Shown: positions 6,147 through 13,638 of the stretch, in pieces | How positions within the stretch are numbered: the stretch's first letter is position 1 | How the letters are laid out: the number at the start of each line of letters is the position of its first letter | The notes under the pieces: model-generated | Databases searched by the model: none | Seen by the model: the letters and a program-made list of their open reading frames with translations, nothing else | Told to the model about the DNA's origin: nothing | Position numbers and translations under genes: made by a program | IMG/VR virus record: IMGVR_UViG_3300025128_000290 | Span: 1-25,736 of that record | DNA: 25,736 nt | Strand: one strand, 5' to 3' | Source: a virus

Positions 6147-6326
6147 GTGGCTAAAAAAAAGACGTTTAAAAAACAAGAAACTAGTGAAGAAGAGCTTGAA
6201 AATTTCCGATTACATAGTAAGATGATTAATGAGAAGACCAAAGCGATAGTAGAAAAGTATCGCAAGTGGTGGGATAAAGATAAGAAAACATGGAAAAAAG
6301 GATTCAAAGGACATGGACATTCGTGA
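6147..6326 (+). CDS. Hypothetical small basic protein, GTG start
   Basis: A 59-residue strongly basic protein (after Met, AKKKTFKKQE; ending KKGFKGHGHS). The GTG at 6147 is preceded by GGGGAG at 6134-6139 with 7-nt spacing, and no ATG is available upstream. The central part (EEELENFRLHSKMINEKTKA) is helical. The stop overlaps the next start by 14 nt. It may bind nucleic acid, judging by charge only. Confidence 0.6.
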   Translation: MAKKKTFKKQETSEEELENFRLHSKMINEKTKAIVEKYRKWWDKDKKTWKKGFKGHGHS

Positions 6327-6564
6327 AGAGTTGTGTGAACGTCATAGCGATGATCTTCTGTTTGCCGATGGTTATGACGATGCTATTATTGGCGTTTGTG
6401 GTGGCTTCGATTCAGGAAGGGTTGCTTACTCTATTCCGAAAATGATCGAGATAGCGGCAAAAGACCTCAGTGTGGATTACGACGAAGCTATGGAGTGGCT
6501 TGAGTATAATACCTTTGGAGCCTATGTTGGAGAACACACGCCTATTTATGTGGAGACTACATAG
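6313..6564 (+). CDS. Hypothetical acidic protein
   Basis: An 83-residue acidic protein (starts MDIREELCER) behind AAAGGA. It contains GVCGGFDSGRVAYSIPKMIE and DEAMEWLEYNTFGAY. The last segment recalls small phage proteins with a DEAxEWxEYN-type motif, but I assign no function. It ends two bases before the next ATG, at 6567. Confidence 0.7.
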   Translation: MDIREELCERHSDDLLFADGYDDAIIGVCGGFDSGRVAYSIPKMIEIAAKDLSVDYDEAMEWLEYNTFGAYVGEHTPIYVETT

Positions 6565-6566
6565 CG

Positions 6567-6695
6567 ATGGAAGCACTATACGCAGGACTAGCGGCATGGG
6601 GAATTGAACTTACAGTAGCAGGGATAGCATTTTATCTTCTATATAGAGAAGAGCAGAAAGTATACAGGAGGCGTGAGGATGACAAGACAAGATAA
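6567..6695 (+). CDS. Small single-helix membrane protein
   Basis: A 42-residue protein starting MEALYAGLAA with one transmembrane helix (about residues 5-26) and a highly basic tail (REEQKVYRRREDDKTR), predicted to sit in the cytoplasm. It overlaps the next gene by 17 nt. No family recognised; support is the coding context and the plausible topology. Confidence 0.5.
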   Translation: MEALYAGLAAWGIELTVAGIAFYLLYREEQKVYRRREDDKTR

Positions 6696-6864
6696 AGTTG
6701 ATTGTATTGATTGTGAAAAGCCAACATCAAACTATTATGTTATAAAAACCAATAAGGGCGATGTTTATAGATGTGAAAAATGTTATGAAATTAGTTTTAT
6801 GAGGAAGCATAGGGATGAATACGCAAACTTCACGGACGGATTGCAACAAGCAAAAAAAATCTAG
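6679..6864 (+). CDS. Small zinc-ribbon protein
   Basis: A 61-residue protein (starts MTRQDKVDCI) with two Cys pairs, CIDC (residues 9-12) and CEKC (about 32-35), forming a likely zinc ribbon. AGGAGG (6666-6671) is 7 nt from ATG 6679, which favours that start over the GTG at 6673. The last 50 nt overlap the next gene. Partner unknown. Confidence 0.7.
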   Translation: MTRQDKVDCIDCEKPTSNYYVIKTNKGDVYRCEKCYEISFMRKHRDEYANFTDGLQQAKKI

Positions 6865-7264
6865 GAGAGGCGCGCCAAAGAAGACATGTCCTGACTGCGG
6901 AAGCAAGTGTCACGCCAGATCATCTTCCTGCCAATGTGGACATATATTCTTTCACAAACAGCTGTCTATCGTAGAAGACTGGACTATGCTTGGTGCTGGA
7001 GATAAAATAAAATCCGTAAAGGGTCACGGCTCTTATTGGATAAATCCTGACACGGGCGAGAAAACATACATGGGTGTATACGGCAGGCTAATTGTAAAAA
7101 GCATTAGGAGTGACGGTATTCTTGCCTATATAGTTCGCAAAGGAACTCGATCTTCTACTGTAGAATTTATTTACATGGGCAAGGCTGAAAAATGGCGGCT
7201 GATGGATAACTACTATCGTCGGCCACATAAATTAATTTGGGATAAAAAAATAAAAATACGTTGA
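6815..7264 (+). CDS. Zinc-ribbon protein with a beta-rich C-terminal domain
   Basis: A 149-residue basic protein. After a basic leader there is a zinc ribbon with CPDCGSKC and CQCGHIF (residues 25-45), then a domain of about 90 residues rich in beta strands (KIKSVKGHGSYWINPDTGEK ... GVYGRLIVKSIRSDGILAYI) that looks like an SH3-type barrel. The ribbon is of the kind seen in phage and bacterial nucleic-acid proteins. The start overlaps the previous gene by 50 nt, which is long; the GGAAGCATAGGG stretch upstream could serve as ribosome site. The stop codon falls within the promoter at 7261. Confidence 0.7.
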   Translation: MNTQTSRTDCNKQKKSRRGAPKKTCPDCGSKCHARSSSCQCGHIFFHKQLSIVEDWTMLGAGDKIKSVKGHGSYWINPDTGEKTYMGVYGRLIVKSIRSDGILAYIVRKGTRSSTVEFIYMGKAEKWRLMDNYYRRPHKLIWDKKIKIR

Positions 7265-7289
7265 CAATGGCCGCAGGTCATTCTATAAT
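7261..7289 (+). promoter_or_regulatory. Perfect-consensus sigma70 promoter
   Basis: TTGACA (7261-7266) and TATAAT (7284-7289) are separated by exactly 17 nt, an ideal host sigma70 promoter. It would drive the basic 68-residue protein at 7328 and the SSB gene. It is the strongest promoter visible in the window and suggests high early expression. Confidence 0.85.
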
Positions 7290-7327
7290 AGATTGTAACT
7301 TGTTTTTTTTAATTGGAGGATTTAATT

Positions 7328-7534
7328 ATGATTGATTGGGGTACTATTTTGTCTAATAAGACTAAGGTAAAGGCTGTGAAAAAATTCGCTCATAGCGAAG
7401 GTACTGGCAAAGAACTTACCTCAAGTTTTGCAAACACTGAGGGTAGCGGAGAAGTTCGTACATTACTTCGTACTCACGGTGTAACTTACGGTCGTCGTCT
7501 TGCTCGAAAAGCATTGAAGCGACGAGGATATTAA
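7328..7534 (+). CDS. Small basic protein behind a strong promoter
   Basis: A 68-residue protein starting MIDWGTILSN with a GGAGG site. The centre contains two similar units, HSEGTGKELTSSF and NTEGSGEVRTLLR (residues 23-50), and the C-terminus is very basic (GRRLARKALKRRGY). The perfect promoter and strong ribosome site imply abundant early product. A small basic early phage protein could bind nucleic acid or a host protein, but I recognise no family. It lies 20 nt ahead of SSB. Confidence 0.75.
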   Translation: MIDWGTILSNKTKVKAVKKFAHSEGTGKELTSSFANTEGSGEVRTLLRTHGVTYGRRLARKALKRRGY

Positions 7535-7554
7535 TTTTATAGGAGTATAACACG

Positions 7555-7923
7555 ATGAATAATTTTGTAACTTTTGAGGGAAACCTCACCAAAGACCCTG
7601 AATACAAAACTATTAATGAAAGTCGGGAACTCGCTGTTTTCCGAATGGCTATTAATGAGCGTATCAGTAAGGACTATGAAGAGACTCTCTACATTGATGT
7701 AAACGCTTGGGGATACCAAGCATCTTACTGTAAGAATGTAGACTTCTCAAAAGGTGATCGAGTCAATGTTCGTGGTCGTCTACAAGATCGCTCTTGGACT
7801 GACAATGATGGCAACAAACGATTTTCGATGGTCGTTGTTCCAGAAAATATCGCTAAAGTGGTGCGTGCGCCACGAAAGCAGGAAACTTCTGAAACTGTTT
7901 CGGCAGCGGCAGATGTTTTTTAA
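7555..7923 (+). CDS. ssb: Single-stranded DNA-binding protein
   Basis: The 122-residue protein is a bacterial-type SSB that coats single-stranded DNA during replication and recombination. Residues 1-105 form the OB fold with family signatures: VTFEGNLTKDPEYK (5-18), FRMAINER, the KGDRVNVRGRLQDRSW strand pair (67-82) and a following DNDGNKRFSMVVV. The C-terminal tail is short and ends AAADVF, which resembles the acidic-hydrophobic tip (DDDIPF) that recruits replication partners, but is less acidic. T4-type phages normally use gp32, so this is a different lineage of SSB. The start follows AGGAG. It is transcribed from the promoter at 7261. Confidence 0.92.
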   Translation: MNNFVTFEGNLTKDPEYKTINESRELAVFRMAINERISKDYEETLYIDVNAWGYQASYCKNVDFSKGDRVNVRGRLQDRSWTDNDGNKRFSMVVVPENIAKVVRAPRKQETSETVSAAADVF

Positions 7924-7945
7924 TCTCTCCTTGTGAGGATGGTTA

Positions 7946-8182
7946 ATGCAGACTCAGGCTGTTAATGTAGCTTGGGTCTGCTATACCTCAAAAAAAATAA
8001 TGAATACAGATAGAATATATAGTAGACTAGAAACAATTAATATTTCTCTTCAGGACATTGAATGTAAGATTGAGTCAAGCATCACTAACCGTGATATTAA
8101 AGAACTCACTAAGAAGCAAACTAAGTTACTGAAGGAGCGAAACAAATTAAAGAGAAGGCTTCAAAGAGAATATGAACAATAA
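7946..8182 (+). CDS. Small coiled-coil protein
   Basis: A 78-residue protein (starts MQTQAVNVAW). From residue 24 on it is a charged helix with a heptad-like pattern (SRLETINISLQDIECKIESS, then KELTKKQTKLLKERNKLKRR), so a coiled coil is expected. The ATG at 7946 has GAGGAT 6 nt upstream; an internal ATG at 8000 has no ribosome site. It overlaps the next gene by 11 nt. Confidence 0.65.
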   Translation: MQTQAVNVAWVCYTSKKIMNTDRIYSRLETINISLQDIECKIESSITNRDIKELTKKQTKLLKERNKLKRRLQREYEQ

Positions 8183-8381
8183 ACAAAAGCTAAAAAAGCA
8201 GAAGGCTCGCAAGAAGAAAGTCAAGGCTAAACTTGCAAGAAGAAGAAAAGCCAAGAAAGCCGAAGACAAGCGACAGAAAGAATTTTGGCTAATAAACCGC
8301 ATGGCCGAGAAGGAACGCAATAAGATTCTTGGCACTACTTACAGAAAACCTAAAGAAATTTCAGAAAACACTGAAGATTAG
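8172..8381 (+). CDS. Small Lys/Arg-rich protein
   Basis: A 69-residue protein starting MNNKQKLKKQ; residues 4-40 are nearly all Lys, Arg, Ala and Gln (RKKKVKAKLARRRKAKKAED), followed by a short acidic tail (KEISENTED). It is probably a nucleic-acid-binding or packaging-associated polypeptide, judged from charge only. It is the last gene before the promoter at 8384. Confidence 0.65.
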   Translation: MNNKQKLKKQKARKKKVKAKLARRRKAKKAEDKRQKEFWLINRMAEKERNKILGTTYRKPKEISENTED

Positions 8382-8383
8382 GC

Positions 8384-8411
8384 TTGCGAACGACGATTAG
8401 TATAGTATAAT
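8384..8411 (+). promoter_or_regulatory. Promoter for the rIIA-rIIB unit
   Basis: TTGCGA (8384-8389) and perfect TATAAT (8406-8411) are 16 nt apart. The spacer contains GACGATTAGTAT, nearly the same as in the promoter at 359-386 (GACGATAAGTAT). The leader to the ATG at 8457 is about 40 nt and contains AGGGG. Confidence 0.78.
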
Positions 8412-8456
8412 AAGACACGTATCAGGTTAATAACACGTTTATAGGGGTTTCAAATT

Positions 8457-10568
8457 ATGAAATTACAGACTAATCAAAACACTATTCAGCGATCATCTGA
8501 CTTCCAGTCAACTAACTACAAGATCGAGGCTACCGCAAAAGCGTTCTCTATCTTGTCAGATGGTCTTTACTCAAACAAGATCAAAGCAGTTGTTCGTGAG
8601 CTATCTACTAATGCGTATGACGCTCATGTCTCGGCAGGCTGTCCTGATTCCCCGTTCCGTGTTCAGCTTCCAACAAAGCTGGAGCCGGTATTTGTCGTGC
8701 GTGACTTTGGCACAGGCCTTAGTTACGACGACTGCTTTAATCTTTATACTACTTACTTCGGTAGCAACAAGACTGATTCCAACGATGCTGTTGGTTGCTT
8801 AGGTCTTGGTAGCAAGTCTCCCTTTGCCTATACTGACTCTTTCATGGTTGAGTCTTTCTTTAATGGTACTCGCTATGTCTTCAACTCTTATATGAATGAA
8901 GGCGGTTCTCCTGAGTTCGCATTGCTACATGAAGAGTCTACTGACGAACCTAACGGTATGCAGATCAGCATGAACGTAGACACTAATGACGTTTGGGAGT
9001 TCGAGAATGAAGCCACATCGGTCTTCCAGCATTTCGCTGTTCGTCCAGAGATCAATGCAGAGCTTGAATATAGGAGCGAAGAGGTTAAGTTTGCTGGTGA
9101 GGACTGGTCTGTTCTTAAAAGACGCGCTGGCAACCATGTTATCATGGGTCAAATTCTATATCCTATTGATGAAATGCAGTTCCAGAATGAAGAGACAGAC
9201 GACATCTGGCGTGCGCTACGTCAGCTTGGTAATCTCCGCTTATACATGGACATTGGTGACATTGACATCACTCCTTCTCGTGAGTCTATCTCATACACTA
9301 GTAGAAGTAAGTACAATATTGTTTGCGCTATCAATCGCATGATAGAAAGCATTGGAGAAAAAGCCAAAGCAGAAATACTTTCCTGTGATAATCTTTGGGG
9401 AGCAAGATGCAAAGCTATGGAAATCTTTGATACTGTCGGTAAGATTGGCGATTTGGCAGACGATGTTCTGTTTGAGATAGAGTTCAACGGCCAGAAGGTT
9501 TTTGAAGATGGTTCAGAACACATAAAGCTAAAAACAGATGATGATGAAAGACTGATGATTGTACGTTATGACAAGTCAAAATGGCGTGAGACTTGTTCAA
9601 GGGAAGACGTATACCACATCCGTGCTGGCAAAGGTTACGTCTTCTATCAGGACAAGAAGTCAGGTAGTGTTGCTCGTATAAGACACTTACTGAGAGAAGA
9701 AGGCGAAGGTATTGTATATCTTATTCCTAATGACAAGTTAGAGCAGGTTACTAAATGTCTTGGTTGTGAGCCAGAGTACATCACCAACGTGACTACTCTC
9801 CCTGCTCCTCCAAAGCAAGTATCTAAGACTACATCTAGCTCATCATACGTTGCTGGTCTTGATGGTCTGTACAAGTCTAAAGGTCAAGGCTACAATGAAT
9901 GGCGTGCAGCCACTTATAACGTAGGTGTTAAAGAAGAGGATGCTTATTATATTATCCAGACCAGAGGTGACATGGAGATCAAAGGTTACAATGTCGGTAC
10001 TCGTTATATCAAGTCGGCTCTGACTGTTTTGGATTCGCTTGGTGTTGATACAAGTCACCTAAGTGAGAAGTTATTCTATGTAACTCCATCCAAAGCTAAG
10101 ACCATGAAGCTCGAAGAACGGGATAACTGGCAGGATGGACTAGAATATATCCAAAACCAGATCAAGCGTCAGCTTGTCATTATGACTAACGATCTTACGT
10201 TGCTCCATAATTCATCCACCGGCAAGTGGTCTATCGGCAACGAACACACAGGGCGTGTAAATACACTGGAAGAGTTACATCCACTCCTGAATAGTCGTGG
10301 AGAGTTCTACGAGTTTTCTAAGTTGTTCCATCCAGACTACAGTGTTGATAAGGTCGTGTTGTCAGATTTGAAAGAAGTAGCCCAACGTCTGAAGGTATGG
10401 AAAGATTTTGCAGATAATCTGGAAGAAAATTCAAGTGAGTCACTTGATACTGACGAATTATATGATAGTATAGTAGAGAAGTATCCGATGTTAGAGTTTG
10501 CTACAAGCTGGATGTCGGACGAACAGTTACAAGTTATTGCAAATTATATTGATAGTATGGAGGTGTGA
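8457..10568 (+). CDS. rIIA: rIIA-like protein (GHKL ATPase fold)
   Basis: This 703-residue protein is a homologue of T4 rIIA, a membrane-associated protector needed for growth in some lysogens. The N-terminus has a Bergerat ATP-binding fold: the N-box VRELSTNAYDAH (residues 46-57, Glu48 and Asn52), the G1 motif VVRDFGTGLS (80-89, Asp83) and the G2 motif GCLGLGSKSPFAY (113-125). The acidic C-terminus (residues 650-703) is helical. The length is close to T4 rIIA (725). It ends one base before the next gene. The promoter at 8384 precedes it and no gene lies between. Confidence 0.92.
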   Translation: MKLQTNQNTIQRSSDFQSTNYKIEATAKAFSILSDGLYSNKIKAVVRELSTNAYDAHVSAGCPDSPFRVQLPTKLEPVFVVRDFGTGLSYDDCFNLYTTYFGSNKTDSNDAVGCLGLGSKSPFAYTDSFMVESFFNGTRYVFNSYMNEGGSPEFALLHEESTDEPNGMQISMNVDTNDVWEFENEATSVFQHFAVRPEINAELEYRSEEVKFAGEDWSVLKRRAGNHVIMGQILYPIDEMQFQNEETDDIWRALRQLGNLRLYMDIGDIDITPSRESISYTSRSKYNIVCAINRMIESIGEKAKAEILSCDNLWGARCKAMEIFDTVGKIGDLADDVLFEIEFNGQKVFEDGSEHIKLKTDDDERLMIVRYDKSKWRETCSREDVYHIRAGKGYVFYQDKKSGSVARIRHLLREEGEGIVYLIPNDKLEQVTKCLGCEPEYITNVTTLPAPPKQVSKTTSSSSYVAGLDGLYKSKGQGYNEWRAATYNVGVKEEDAYYIIQTRGDMEIKGYNVGTRYIKSALTVLDSLGVDTSHLSEKLFYVTPSKAKTMKLEERDNWQDGLEYIQNQIKRQLVIMTNDLTLLHNSSTGKWSIGNEHTGRVNTLEELHPLLNSRGEFYEFSKLFHPDYSVDKVVLSDLKEVAQRLKVWKDFADNLEENSSESLDTDELYDSIVEKYPMLEFATSWMSDEQLQVIANYIDSMEV

Positions 10569-10569
10569 T

Positions 10570-11442
10570 ATGAAATATATCATTAGTGATTCAGGTGTAG
10601 TAAATGCTTTTGTTGGTGGCGAGGCATATACTTTTGACAAGAACCATCATAATTATAACTCTCTCGTTCGTCATTTGAAGAGTGGCAATGTAGAACACTT
10701 TGAGGCGGCATACGATGTTGCATCTTCAGTAGAACATTTTTGTGACGGTTATGTGCATGTCAAGAATGGAACACTGAACTGGAACGGGATTCCAATGCCA
10801 GAGCTATTCACTGATCGTATCTTAGATATGAAGAAGGAAGGCTTTGATTTTGATTCCATGCTGAACTTCATGTGCAATCTAAATGATAATCCATCAGACA
10901 AATCTATTCTAGAATTGTTTGACTTCATGCAGAATAAGAATCTGCCGATTACACAAGATGGTCACTTCTTGGCTTATAAGGCTGTGCGTCCAGACTTCAA
11001 AGATATTTACAGTGGCTCGATTGACAATAGTCTTGGTGAAGTGGTTGAGGTTGATCGCTCTAAGGTTGATGGCAATCGTAATCGACACTGTAGTGCAGGT
11101 CTTCACGTTGGAGCTATCGACTATGTTACCAGCTACGGCGGTATCAGCTTGGACAATCATGATGACAATGACAGTGACGGTGGAAACCAGATTGTCATCT
11201 GCAAAGTCAATCCTGCTGATGTTGTGAGCGTACCGAGTGACGCTAAGTTCCAGAAGCTACGAGCCTGTCGCTACGAAGTAGTTGCAATCTTTGAGGATGT
11301 ATTTGATAAATCTGTTGAAGTTTTAGGTTCTACGGTTGATAATGTTAGTGTCGTGAAGTATAATGACGCTTGGAAAGAAGACATCCGTGTTCGACTTGAG
11401 CGTTTATCAACAGTCCTTAAGGGGCAGGATGTAGGAGTTTAA
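10570..11442 (+). CDS. rIIB: rIIB-like protein
   Basis: This 290-residue protein follows rIIA directly, with GGAGGTG before the ATG at 10570; a longer upstream frame (from 10498) would overlap rIIA and is rejected. Residues resemble T4 rIIB (312 residues): the N-terminal VVNAFVGGEAYTFDKNHHNY, FDFMQNKNLPITQDGHFLAY in the middle, and CSAGLHVGAIDY (about 177-188) and QIVICKVNPADVVSVPSD later. In T4, rIIA and rIIB act together in protecting infected cells from lambda-lysogen exclusion. The order and spacing here match the T4 pair. Confidence 0.9.
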   Translation: MKYIISDSGVVNAFVGGEAYTFDKNHHNYNSLVRHLKSGNVEHFEAAYDVASSVEHFCDGYVHVKNGTLNWNGIPMPELFTDRILDMKKEGFDFDSMLNFMCNLNDNPSDKSILELFDFMQNKNLPITQDGHFLAYKAVRPDFKDIYSGSIDNSLGEVVEVDRSKVDGNRNRHCSAGLHVGAIDYVTSYGGISLDNHDDNDSDGGNQIVICKVNPADVVSVPSDAKFQKLRACRYEVVAIFEDVFDKSVEVLGSTVDNVSVVKYNDAWKEDIRVRLERLSTVLKGQDVGV

Positions 11443-11445
11443 TAT

Positions 11446-12396
11446 ATGAAGTACATAGTTACAGGTGGCGCAGGTTTTATCGGTAGTCATATTGTTGATA
11501 GGCTGATTGAGGATGGTAACGAGGTTATCTCGTTGGATAATGAGTCAGCGACATCCAATGAAGAATTTTATTGGAACCCAAAGGCTCAAAAGGCTGTCCT
11601 AGATATATGCGACTACGATAAAATTGAACCTCTTTTTAAGGGGGTCAACTGCGTCTTCCACTTGGCGGCTGAAGCTCGTATTCAGCCAGCCATTAAGAAT
11701 CCCTGCAAGGCATCAGCTACCAATGTTTTGGGAACCTGTAACGTACTTCAAGCCGCTAGGGAGAACGGTGTAGATCGTGTTATATACTCATCTACATCGT
11801 CTGCCTACGGTTTAACTAACACTCCTCCCTTGACTGAGGACATGCCAAACGATTGTCTCAATCCTTATTCAGTTACTAAGGTTGCAGGTGAAGAGCTATG
11901 TAAAATGTATACTAAACTGTTCGGCTTGAAGACTGTCGTATTCAGATACTTTAATGTATATGGTGAGCGTCAGCCAATTAAGGGTCAGTATGCTCCCGTT
12001 GTTGGAATCTTTCTTCGTCAGTTTGAAGATTGCGAACCTCTAACTATTGTTGGAGATGGACATCAGAGGCGAGACTTCACACATGTAAAAGATGTAGTGC
12101 AGGCAAATATCTTAGCGGCTAATTCCAATAAGAAAGAATTATTTGGTCAGACTATTAATATTGGGGTTGGTAGTAATACTAGCGTGCTTGAATTGGCGCA
12201 GATGATTGGATATGATTTTGAGTATCTCCCCAAAAGACTTGGTGAAGCTAGAGTTACTTTGGCAGACATCAGCAATGCAAGAGAACTTCTCGGCTGGGAG
12301 CCTACGACTGAGCTAAGGGATTGGGTACTGCTACAGAAGGTTACTGGTGACTCTATGACTGCAACACAATTTTTGAGGCAACAGAAAGATGCTTGA
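11446..12396 (+). CDS. NAD-dependent sugar epimerase/dehydratase (extended SDR)
   Basis: This 316-residue protein is an extended short-chain dehydrogenase acting on nucleotide sugars, of the GalE/UDP-glucose 4-epimerase type. The nucleotide-binding motif is TGGAGFIGSH (residues 6-15), the Asp-rich turn SLDNES (29-34) favours NAD, VFHLAAEA is at 70-77, the catalytic Ser lies in YSSTSSAYG (114-122) and the Tyr-Lys pair is Y141-SVT-K145. RYFNVYGERQ (about 167-176) and RRDFTHVKDVV follow, as in the family. Length is normal. The precise substrate is not visible. It starts 3 bp after rIIB and overlaps the next gene by 8 nt. It could feed the glycosyltransferases at 15254-21515. Confidence 0.9.
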   Translation: MKYIVTGGAGFIGSHIVDRLIEDGNEVISLDNESATSNEEFYWNPKAQKAVLDICDYDKIEPLFKGVNCVFHLAAEARIQPAIKNPCKASATNVLGTCNVLQAARENGVDRVIYSSTSSAYGLTNTPPLTEDMPNDCLNPYSVTKVAGEELCKMYTKLFGLKTVVFRYFNVYGERQPIKGQYAPVVGIFLRQFEDCEPLTIVGDGHQRRDFTHVKDVVQANILAANSNKKELFGQTINIGVGSNTSVLELAQMIGYDFEYLPKRLGEARVTLADISNARELLGWEPTTELRDWVLLQKVTGDSMTATQFLRQQKDA

Positions 12397-12904
12397 TATA
12401 ATATTCATAGCTTTTCAAAATACAGGCAAGAGTGGTGGACTAACTGAACTTTTTCTGTTTATGCTACTCCTTCCCACTTTTTTAGCCATTATAGTAAGTA
12501 TACTAAAAACTCTATTTACCTCACAGCATGTGATGGCTACGCCTGTTCCCAGTGTGCCTGAGATCGAAACTGAAACATATACTACTGTAACCATGCAGTT
12601 TACTGATGACAAAGCCACCTCTGGCCTAACAAAAGAAGAGCAATGGCAAGTTATAGCTGATACCACTATGGAAAAAGCAATGCAGGGAGACAAAGCAGCT
12701 AGAGACTGGGTTACTAAGCACATATTCACCGATCCAGTCACTCCTGAATCTACGGGCAGTCCATTCATCGGTGATGCTGTGGATGCCCTCAAGAGTGCTG
12801 GATATAAGGCCAGTGATGTGAGAAAAGTTGCTAATCAACTGTGTTCTCAAAACGATTACGCATCTCTGGAAGATTTAATACAAGATATTGTCAAAAACTG
12901 TTGA
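12389..12904 (+). CDS. Membrane protein with RuvA domain III-like C-terminus
   Basis: A 171-residue protein. Residues 18-44 (LTELFLFMLLLPTFLAIIVS) form a membrane helix. Residues 45-78 look like a linker rich in Pro and Thr. Residues 80-113 are a helical segment (GDKAARDWVTKHIF) seen in various phage proteins. Residues 127-171 (IGDAVDALKSAGYKASDVRK, then a loop and LEDLIQDIVKN) follow the pattern of RuvA domain III, the three-helix module that contacts RuvB. The domain call is by pattern only. A membrane-anchored module of this kind is unusual. It overlaps the SDR gene by 8 nt and has only a weak ribosome site. Confidence 0.6.
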   Translation: MLDIIFIAFQNTGKSGGLTELFLFMLLLPTFLAIIVSILKTLFTSQHVMATPVPSVPEIETETYTTVTMQFTDDKATSGLTKEEQWQVIADTTMEKAMQGDKAARDWVTKHIFTDPVTPESTGSPFIGDAVDALKSAGYKASDVRKVANQLCSQNDYASLEDLIQDIVKNC

Positions 12905-12926
12905 TTTGTGTATAAGAGGTTGTACT

Positions 12927-13472
12927 ATGAATAGACTTAAAAACTCGCTCTGCTACCTTTGTGGAGCTATGGATCGTGTCAAAGATGGTGGGGTATTATG
13001 GAGAAATGTTCTTACACCAAAACTAAAAGACATGGGTGTTGGTGTACTCAATCCATGCGACAAACCAAGCGACTATGGTTTAGAGAATCAAGAGACTAGA
13101 GATTTACTTGAGAAACTAAAGCGATCTGGTGAGTATGATAAAGTCACTGAGTATATGAAACCTATCTGCGCGATTGATTTGCGTATGGTTGACATAGCTC
13201 ACTTCATAGTAATGAGTATCGACGTAGATGCTCACCTTTGCGGATCATATCACGAAGCGGCTGTTGCGATCAGTCAAAAGAAGCCGGTCGTTGTAATGTG
13301 TAAACAAGGAAAGAAAAGCCTTCCGACTTGGATGTTTGGTGTTGTTCCACACGAGATGGTATTCTCAAACTGGAGCGAGGTTTTAGAATATTTGAATCAC
13401 ATAAATGAAGACGAAGATGCGAAGCATCAAAATAGATGGCGATTTTTTGACTGGGAGAAAGTATATGTTTAG
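12927..13472 (+). CDS. Nucleoside 2-deoxyribosyltransferase-like protein
   Basis: This 181-residue protein resembles the nucleoside 2-deoxyribosyltransferase/DUF4406 superfamily, which cleaves N-glycosidic bonds of deoxyribonucleosides. It opens with CYLCGAMDRVKDGG (residues 9-22, the YLxGPM-like loop), continues to GVGVLNPCDK, has IDLRMVDIAHFIVMSIDVDA (83-102) and CGSYHEAAVAISQKKPVVVM (105-124), with E110 in the position of the catalytic Glu of the (G/S)T-x-x-E motif. The ATG at 12927 follows AAGAGG. Nucleotide salvage is the simplest role; a base or sugar modifying step cannot be excluded. Confidence 0.72.
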   Translation: MNRLKNSLCYLCGAMDRVKDGGVLWRNVLTPKLKDMGVGVLNPCDKPSDYGLENQETRDLLEKLKRSGEYDKVTEYMKPICAIDLRMVDIAHFIVMSIDVDAHLCGSYHEAAVAISQKKPVVVMCKQGKKSLPTWMFGVVPHEMVFSNWSEVLEYLNHINEDEDAKHQNRWRFFDWEKVYV

Positions 13473-13638
13473 TTTCTATTGTAAGGCGTGCGATCAAGAG
13501 GTAGATTCAGAAGCGTGCAGGCTTGCAGATATAATTGAAACCTCGGGCGGTAGACTATATGTCTTTGAGTGCTGTGACTGTGGAGAGGTATCATCAAGTG
13601 AACTGTTACAGGAGTATCAATATGACCTCGAAAGATAA
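13465..13638 (+). CDS. Small zinc-ribbon protein
   Basis: A 57-residue protein (starts MFSFYCKACD) with Cys pairs CKAC (residues 6-9) and CCDCG (near 36-40), a small treble-clef or zinc-ribbon fold. The start at 13465 is chosen over the longer frame because GGGAG lies upstream and the gene fits an 8-nt overlap. It overlaps the phosphatase start by 17 nt. Function unknown. Confidence 0.65.
   Translation: MFSFYCKACDQEVDSEACRLADIIETSGGRLYVFECCDCGEVSSSELLQEYQYDLER

Noticed and set aside
12888-12926. N-terminal extension of the deoxyribosyltransferase-like protein by 13 residues.
   Set aside because: It overlaps the previous gene and lacks a ribosome site, while ATG 12927 has AAGAGG at good distance and fits the family start.
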